Shown piece by piece: positions 39,915 through 43,864 of a stretch of DNA of 43,864 nt (position 1 is its first letter; every line of letters starts with the position of its first letter). This DNA comes from Candidatus Thiomargarita nelsonii (GTDB taxonomy: Bacteria; Pseudomonadota; Gammaproteobacteria; Beggiatoales; Beggiatoaceae). The stretch is taken from contig JSZA02000048.1 in NCBI GenBank assembly GCA_000785145.2, positions 1 through 43,864 on the forward strand, given 5' to 3'. The notes beneath the pieces are model-generated. The model was given only the letters and a program-made list of their open reading frames with translations, was not told where the DNA came from and ran no database searches. Both the position numbers and the translations under genes were made by a program.

Positions 39915-41192
39915 TTAATGAGCATGTCCCGCATGAGCAAAAGAGGCTTTTTGCATTTGTGCTTTTAAAATGAAGCCGCCTTTGCTGACATAAGCCTGTC
40001 CATTTTTTAAGCCAGCTAAAATTTCAACTTGTTCCTCATCAGAACGTCCCAGTTTGACGGGTTGTAATTTATAACTATCCTCTGTCACCACAAAAATAGC
40101 GGACTGATTAGCCGTTTGGAGTGCCATTTTAGAAATCACTAAGGGTGCGCGAATCGTTTCAATCAGGATTTTGCCAGAGATAAACAAACCGGCTCGCCAC
40201 TGCTCATTAGGATTGGGCAAGATACTGCGTATTAAGGCGGTGCGGGTTTCTCTGTCAATGATTGGAGAAATATAGGAAATTTTTCCGACTTTATCGGCAA
40301 TCCCATCGGTGGATGAAATGATAACGGATTGATTTTTTTTGATGTACGGCAAATCCCTTGGATAAACATCGAAATTAACCCAAACCGAGCTTAAATCAGC
40401 GATAACAAAGGCACTTGAGTCAGTGTTAAACACTTTACCTTCAGAAATGACATATTCGGTCAAATCAGGGCTTAAAAGTTCCCCAACAACAATATGTTTT
40501 TCAACCACGACGCCATCAAAAGGGGCTATCATTTGATATTTAGTCAAATGCTCAACGGCTTGCTGAGGCAATTTTTTCACATAACCACTTTTAAAACCGA
40601 GAGCATGAAGCTTGCGTGCCGCCGCTTTATTTCTGATTTGGATTTCCAAAAGGGTTTGTTTGATTTCAAAGAGTTGTTGCTCAGAAATCAATCTTTTTTT
40701 CTGCAATTGGTGGCTGCGATCATAATTGTCTTGTGCTAAGGCTAATTGTTCTTTGGAGGCCAAATATTCCGCTTTAGCATCAGCCACTTCACGGCTTTCT
40801 AAAACCGCCATCAGTTCACCCTTTTTGACACGATCGCCCATTTTTTTGTGTACTTTCAGGACAATCCCTTCGACACGCGGTACCAAATGTACCAAATTAT
40901 CCTGATTGAGCGCGATTTCACCGGTGAGCGTGAGATAGCGTTGCAATTGACCGGATTTAGCTTGGCTCACTTCAACACCGAATGCTTGCATTTGTGCGTC
41001 ATTGAGGCGTGTCAGTTTGTTTTCATCGTCTTCATGTCCCTCATGCTCCTCATGTTCCTCATGGGCATCGTGCTTATCAAACACAAAATATTGCTTAAAG
41101 TCAGATAGCTCTGACTCACTTATCCAAACATAAGATAAGAAGGCGGCTATAAATAAAAATAAAATAGAAAATAAAATAGAAAAAATACGCAT
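39915..41192 (-). CDS. RND efflux periplasmic adaptor subunit (CzcB/CusB-like)
   Basis: A 425-residue membrane-fusion protein linking the RND pump to an outer-membrane channel. It has an N-terminal membrane helix (about 4-24), then a His/Glu/Asp-rich stretch (KHDAHEEHEEHEGHEDDENK, about 42-61) suited to metal binding. The lipoyl half-motifs follow (LVHLVPRVEGIVLKVHKKMGDRVKKGELMAVLE and APFDGVVVEKHIVVGELL), flanking a coiled-coil hairpin. Beta-barrel and membrane-proximal domains come next, with a His-containing tail (AHAGHAH). It is the first of two pump genes and is separated from the pump by a MITE. Confidence 0.93.
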   Translation of the reverse strand: MRIFSILFSILFLFIAAFLSYVWISESELSDFKQYFVFDKHDAHEEHEEHEGHEDDENKLTRLNDAQMQAFGVEVSQAKSGQLQRYLTLTGEIALNQDNLVHLVPRVEGIVLKVHKKMGDRVKKGELMAVLESREVADAKAEYLASKEQLALAQDNYDRSHQLQKKRLISEQQLFEIKQTLLEIQIRNKAAARKLHALGFKSGYVKKLPQQAVEHLTKYQMIAPFDGVVVEKHIVVGELLSPDLTEYVISEGKVFNTDSSAFVIADLSSVWVNFDVYPRDLPYIKKNQSVIISSTDGIADKVGKISYISPIIDRETRTALIRSILPNPNEQWRAGLFISGKILIETIRAPLVISKMALQTANQSAIFVVTEDSYKLQPVKLGRSDEEQVEILAGLKNGQAYVSKGGFILKAQMQKASFAHAGHAH

Positions 41193-41224
41193 AATAATCC
41201 ATCCGTCGAAAAGAAGAAAATGGC

Positions 41225-41340
41225 GACGTCCAAGATAAATCTTGGACTCCTTTAAACACTAGACTTGTCTTTAGGAGTCCAAAATTTATTTTGGACGAGT
41301 CTAAAAATGCGTCCGTCCAAAATAAATTTTGGACTCCTAA
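41225..41340. repeat. Cluster of three GTCC palindromes upstream of the pump operon
   Basis: GTCCAAGATAAATCTTGGAC (41229-41248), AGTCCAAAATTTATTTTGGAC (about 41276-41297) and GTCCAAAATAAATTTTGGAC (about 41314-41333) lie within about 110 bases, between the adaptor gene and the Cys/His-rich gene. Sequence divergence among them hints at separate insertions. Confidence 0.75.
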
Positions 41341-41356
41341 AACCAGAGATTTTGGA

Positions 41357-41695
41357 TTATTTGGGGGGATGTTGTGGTTGTTCGGGAATGAACAGATAAA
41401 AATGGTAGGGAGAGAAAAGGTAGGCAGCCGTGCAGAAATCGGCATAATAGACTGGACTTTCTAGGGGTGTGCAATAATTGAGACTCAAATGACAAAAGAC
41501 ACAATCATCACAGTCAAAATCTGACGACGTCTCAGATTGTTGATTAGCATGAGATTGGTGATGAGAAAGCTGATGATCGTGTGTTCCCAGATTATCTTGA
41601 CACAAGAATACCGCTAGTGCTGGGCAACTTTGCACGGGCAAAGCCACCAGCAGAAAAATGGTTAAAAAGCGGTTGATAAAATGGGGAATTCGCAT
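41357..41695 (-). CDS. Small exported Cys/His-rich protein, metal-related
   Basis: A 112-residue protein with a signal peptide (FINRFLTIFLLVALPVQSCPA). After it come a His-rich stretch (THDHQLSHHQSHANQQ) and a Cys cluster (FDCDDCVFCHLSLNYC). The tail has many aromatic residues (YLFSPYHFYLFIPEQP). The Cys/His spacing and periplasmic location recall DUF2946-like proteins found upstream of metal efflux pumps. CVFCH also fits the CxxCH heme motif by chance or by design; I favour metal binding because the surrounding sequence is not cytochrome-like. It precedes the adaptor and pump genes on the same strand. Confidence 0.7.
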   Translation of the reverse strand: MRIPHFINRFLTIFLLVALPVQSCPALAVFLCQDNLGTHDHQLSHHQSHANQQSETSSDFDCDDCVFCHLSLNYCTPLESPVYYADFCTAAYLFSPYHFYLFIPEQPQHPPK

Positions 41696-41931
41696 TTTTA
41701 GTTATCAGTTAATTGCATTATCATAAATTAAAAGTCGGTAGGCGCCCAAGCTTACCACCTATCAGTTTCAACAACAAGCAGCCTTCCTAAAACAGGGCTG
41801 CATCATCGGATTAAAATTTTTCAAACCGGCACTGCCACAATCCGTTTAATCCCCTAATCCGTTGTACTAAATGGACTTGTGTCGGCTCGATGAGCGCGAG
41901 CCAAAGGAAACGAAACAACATTGACAGAGTA

Positions 41932-42054
41932 CTAGTCTTCTTTTGTTGATGAATCTGGAGATAATGGACTCACAAATCGAATATTAATATCAATCGTTAT
42001 TGTATTATTTTCAACACATATATCTATTTTACTAATAGAATAACTAATATTCAT
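41932..42054 (-). pseudogene. 40-residue fragment ending in a MITE terminus
   Basis: The frame MNISYSISKIDIC...TIDINIRFVSPLSPDSSTKED runs into ACTAG, where the repeat supplies the stop. There is no ribosome binding site and no recognised family. It is probably the tail of a truncated gene. Confidence 0.3.
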
Positions 42055-42122
42055 TAGTTGTTTTGGGTGATTTTATCACTGTACAGTGAGTTCGACGGGA
42101 TTATTGAGCTGGAGGTGAGTGC

Positions 42123-42272
42123 GCGTGGTTTTCGATGTCAACGGGGTTGATTGTTCAATGTGAACTTCTTGAAAACGAAAACGTCAAGTATCGAACTTTC
42201 CCTGCCGTTAAAATTGGACTACTAGCGACAGATAAACGTTTTTATGAAAAACATTGGCATAAATGTGCGTAG
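42123..42272 (+). pseudogene. GNAT acetyltransferase fragment
   Basis: In the frame ending at TAG 42270-42272, the text FPAVKIGLLATDKRFYEKHW resembles the acetyl-CoA-binding strand and loop of GNAT proteins ((F/Y)-P-A-V-(K/V)-(I/L)-G-R-L-A-V-D-K-R-Y). The following Q-x-x-G-x-G is lost, and the frame ends in repeat DNA. The upstream side has no start. It is a decayed remnant. Confidence 0.4.
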
Positions 42273-42342
42273 GACGCACCCTACACTTGCTTTAATTTCG
42301 TCGCGGTGAGACGGGCTTATATACAGTCAATAAACCATCAGC

Positions 42343-42852
42343 AAGTGTAGGGTGCGTCCTACGCACCTTTTGCGGTGAATTCAAACTAGCAAGTGTAGGG
42401 TCAATGCCACCTTCGTTAAGCATAAATGCGTTTTTTTTGTAGGGTGGGTAGAGCGGATCGAAACCCACCAACTCGTTTCCGTGCGTCAATTACAATGGTG
42501 GGTTTCGCTCTCGCTCTACCCTAGATCCCTCAAGATCCCTCCTCTCGTACCGGGACAGGCTTAATGGCATTGAAGTGTAGGGTGCGTCCTACGCACCTTT
42601 TGCGGTGAATTCAAACTAGCAAGTGTAGGGTCAATGCCACCTTCGTTAAGCATAAATGCGTTTTTTTTGTAGGGTGGGTAGAGCGGATCGAAACCCACCA
42701 ACTCGTTTCCGTGCGTCAATTACAATGGTGGGTTTCGCTCTCGCTCTACCCTAGATCCCTCAAGATCCCTCCTCTCGTACCGGGACAGGCTTAATGGCAT
42801 TGAAGTGTAGGGTGCGTCCTACGCACCTTTTGCGGTGAATTCAAACTAGCAA
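42343..42852. repeat. Perfect 230-bp tandem duplication (2.2 copies) with an IS4-type MITE
   Basis: Copies start at 42343, 42573 and 42803 (the third stops after about 50 bases). Each full unit holds AAGTGTAGGGTGCGTCC and a 171-bp MITE (42402-42572, 42632-42802) starting CAATGCCACCTTCGTTAAG. The unit boundary coincides with the MITE's target duplication AAGTGTAGGGT, so the unit probably amplified between these direct repeats. The copies appear identical, so amplification is recent, or they could be an assembly effect. Confidence 0.85.
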
Positions 42853-43057
42853 AAAAGGTGCGTAGGACGCACCCTACGCTCGCTTTGCTTGGCGGACGCA
42901 CCCTACACTTGCTAGTACTCTGTCAATGTTGTTTTGTAGGCAGGGTAGAGCTTCGCTGCACCCACCCTACAATATCTCTTGTTAAACTTGGCACTATGAG
43001 TCAGTCCAATATTAGGGCTCGCTTTGTTATTTATTTTGCCTTTAGGGCAAGCGGCAA

Positions 43058-43085
43058 TCAGTTATCAGTTATCAGTTATCAGTTA
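43058..43085. repeat. Four perfect TCAGTTA (TAACTGA) heptamers
   Basis: TCAGTTA is repeated four times without error (TAACTGA on the minus strand). Single or double copies occur at about 28535-28550, 31140-31155 and 41702-41712. Direct TAACTGA repeats are a known feature of marine Beggiatoaceae genomes. Confidence 0.85.
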
Positions 43086-43358
43086 AATCAATACTTCGAG
43101 CCGACCATCCAAGGGCATACCGATGAAAATAAAATGTCAATAGTGTGGTTATAAACCTGCCTATAGGATTAACCCGTTAAGTTGGTATTATACAATTACT
43201 AATAATGATAGGACACATTTCTAAAATTTGCCCATTTTTTTTAAATTGTACGCTAGTATTTGAAAAAATGTTTATTATAATACACAATTTTTCATCAATG
43301 GCTCGTTATAATAAACATGACTAACAAATCAAAAAACACCATCACTCTCTCAACACAC

Positions 43359-43441
43359 CAATGCCATCCCCTAACAGGGGCAACCATAAAGGATTGCCCC
43401 TACATGGACCGTGATTTATCGCCCCTACGCCAATGGCATTG
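43359..43441. mobile_element. IS4-type MITE, 83 bp, with 11-bp duplication
   Basis: It begins CAATGCCATCCCC and ends CCAATGGCATTG, and contains one GGGCAACC/GGATTGCCCC module. TCTCAACACAC is duplicated on both sides (43348-43358, 43442-43452). Confidence 0.85.
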
Positions 43442-43606
43442 TCTCAACACACACTACAATCCTCTTAGAAACCTTGGGAACAATGACTCATTGTGAATCT
43501 GGTTTACAAATTAGCAATTAAATCTTGACAGACAATAATTATTTTTATAACAATGGTGGGTTTCGCTCTACCCACCCTACAATATTTCTTAACTTAATGG
43601 CATTGA

Positions 43607-43864
43607 ATTAAAGGACCGGTTTCAAAGATAATCAAGGGAAAATCATTTATTTACAGTCCGTTCGGAGTGGTTTTTGTTTTAACGCTCTCAATGATTATTA
43701 TTTCAAGCCGTTTGACCAATTTAAGCGCTCGGTTTGAAGAAGCGGGATTAATGATGGCAACTTATTCTCAAATCATTCTAAAAATTGTCTTTCCCTTTAA
43801 TTAAACCAGCGCTCATTTCGTCTTTTATTTTAGTTTTTGTTTTGGCCATTTCAGAATTCTCAGT
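43607..43864 (+). pseudogene. ABC transporter permease fragment, frameshifted, runs off the window
   Basis: An open stretch reads YSPFGVVFVLTLSMIIISSR, then LTNLSARFEEAGLMMATYSQ, then IILKIVFP. After a single-base shift at about 43797 it continues LIKPALISSFILVFVLAISEFS. This is the EAA-type loop (here EEAGLMMATYSQ) plus the following transmembrane helix of a binding-protein-dependent permease, like those for iron or thiamine. The 5' part is cut by an IS4-type MITE end at 43605. The 3' part leaves the window, so the fragment's full extent is unknown. Confidence 0.65.

Larger units (their letters stand above)
41696..43606. repeat. 1.9 kb of repeats and gene fragments
   Basis: No intact gene. 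In order: half-MITE ends with GACAGAGTACTAG (41921-41936), a 40-residue fragment (41932-42054, -), a GNAT-like fragment (42123-42272, +), the 2.2-copy 230-bp tandem duplication (42343-42852), a GTAGGG hairpin cluster (42853-42980), TAACTGA heptamers (43058-43085), an AT-rich stretch with nothing visible (43090-43340), an IS4-type MITE (43359-43441) and a solo MITE end (about 43588-43605). Confidence 0.75.

Noticed and set aside
41357..41695. Monoheme cytochrome because of CVFCH
   Set aside because: The motif lies inside a Cys cluster (CDDCVFCH...C) in a His-rich exported protein without cytochrome-like surroundings. Metal binding is more likely.

Overview
The window looks like a chromosomal piece of a large filamentous sulfur bacterium (Gammaproteobacteria, Beggiatoaceae/Thiotrichaceae). 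This is an inference from three things: gammaproteobacterial housekeeping genes (hemE with a DUF368 gene), sulfur- and cytochrome-type genes (a diheme FccA-like cytochrome and a 15-heme cytochrome operon), and very dense dispersed palindromes and MITEs, including an array of the TAACTGA heptamer that is known from marine Beggiatoaceae. No tRNA, rRNA or CRISPR was seen.

Layout. 0-8.7 kb: repeats, a Ca2+/Na+ exchanger, a wrecked TnpB gene, hemE with a PopT/DUF368 gene, a VapC-type toxin-antitoxin pair, a DUF1778 antitoxin remnant, a diheme cytochrome c, then 1.3 kb of repeats. 8.7-17.8 kb: an exopolysaccharide block (Wza-like lipoprotein, Wzz/BY-kinase, two accessory proteins, GDP-mannose dehydratase, GDP-fucose synthase, asparagine-synthase-like protein), interrupted by a candidate structured RNA at 13.5-13.7 kb and a 5 x 59-bp palindromic tandem array. 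17.8-28 kb: an AAA ATPase with a scarred DUF4276 partner; a heptaheme cytochrome / cytochrome b / octaheme cytochrome operon; a ureohydrolase (probable guanidine hydrolase) coupled to a UreE-like nickel chaperone; a PD-(D/E)XK-like protein; an M16 peptidase; and a sodium/solute symporter. 28-36.4 kb: an accessory island with small-protein/nucleotidyltransferase modules, a DUF4365 module, an AbiL/RloAB-like ATPase plus RloB pair, a gene cleanly interrupted by a MITE, and a Septu-like ATPase whose HNH partner has lost its nuclease core. 36.6-41.7 kb: a CzcA/CusA-type heavy-metal RND pump with its adaptor and a Cys/His-rich periplasmic protein. 41.7-43.9 kb: repeats and gene fragments, ending in a frameshifted ABC permease.

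Themes. (1) An IS4-type MITE family (ends CAATGCC...GGCATTG, 10-11 bp target duplications) can be followed from a minimal 59-bp copy to copies nested with other repeats. One copy has split a gene at 34.0 kb. (2) Several accessory genes keep both ends but lack their middle: tnpB, the DUF4276 partner and the PtuB-like nuclease. Their partner ATPases stay open. (3) The most system-like modules are the 15-heme redox operon, the ureohydrolase-UreE pair and the promoter-to-terminator structured RNA.

All functional names rest on motifs recognised by eye; no database search was run.
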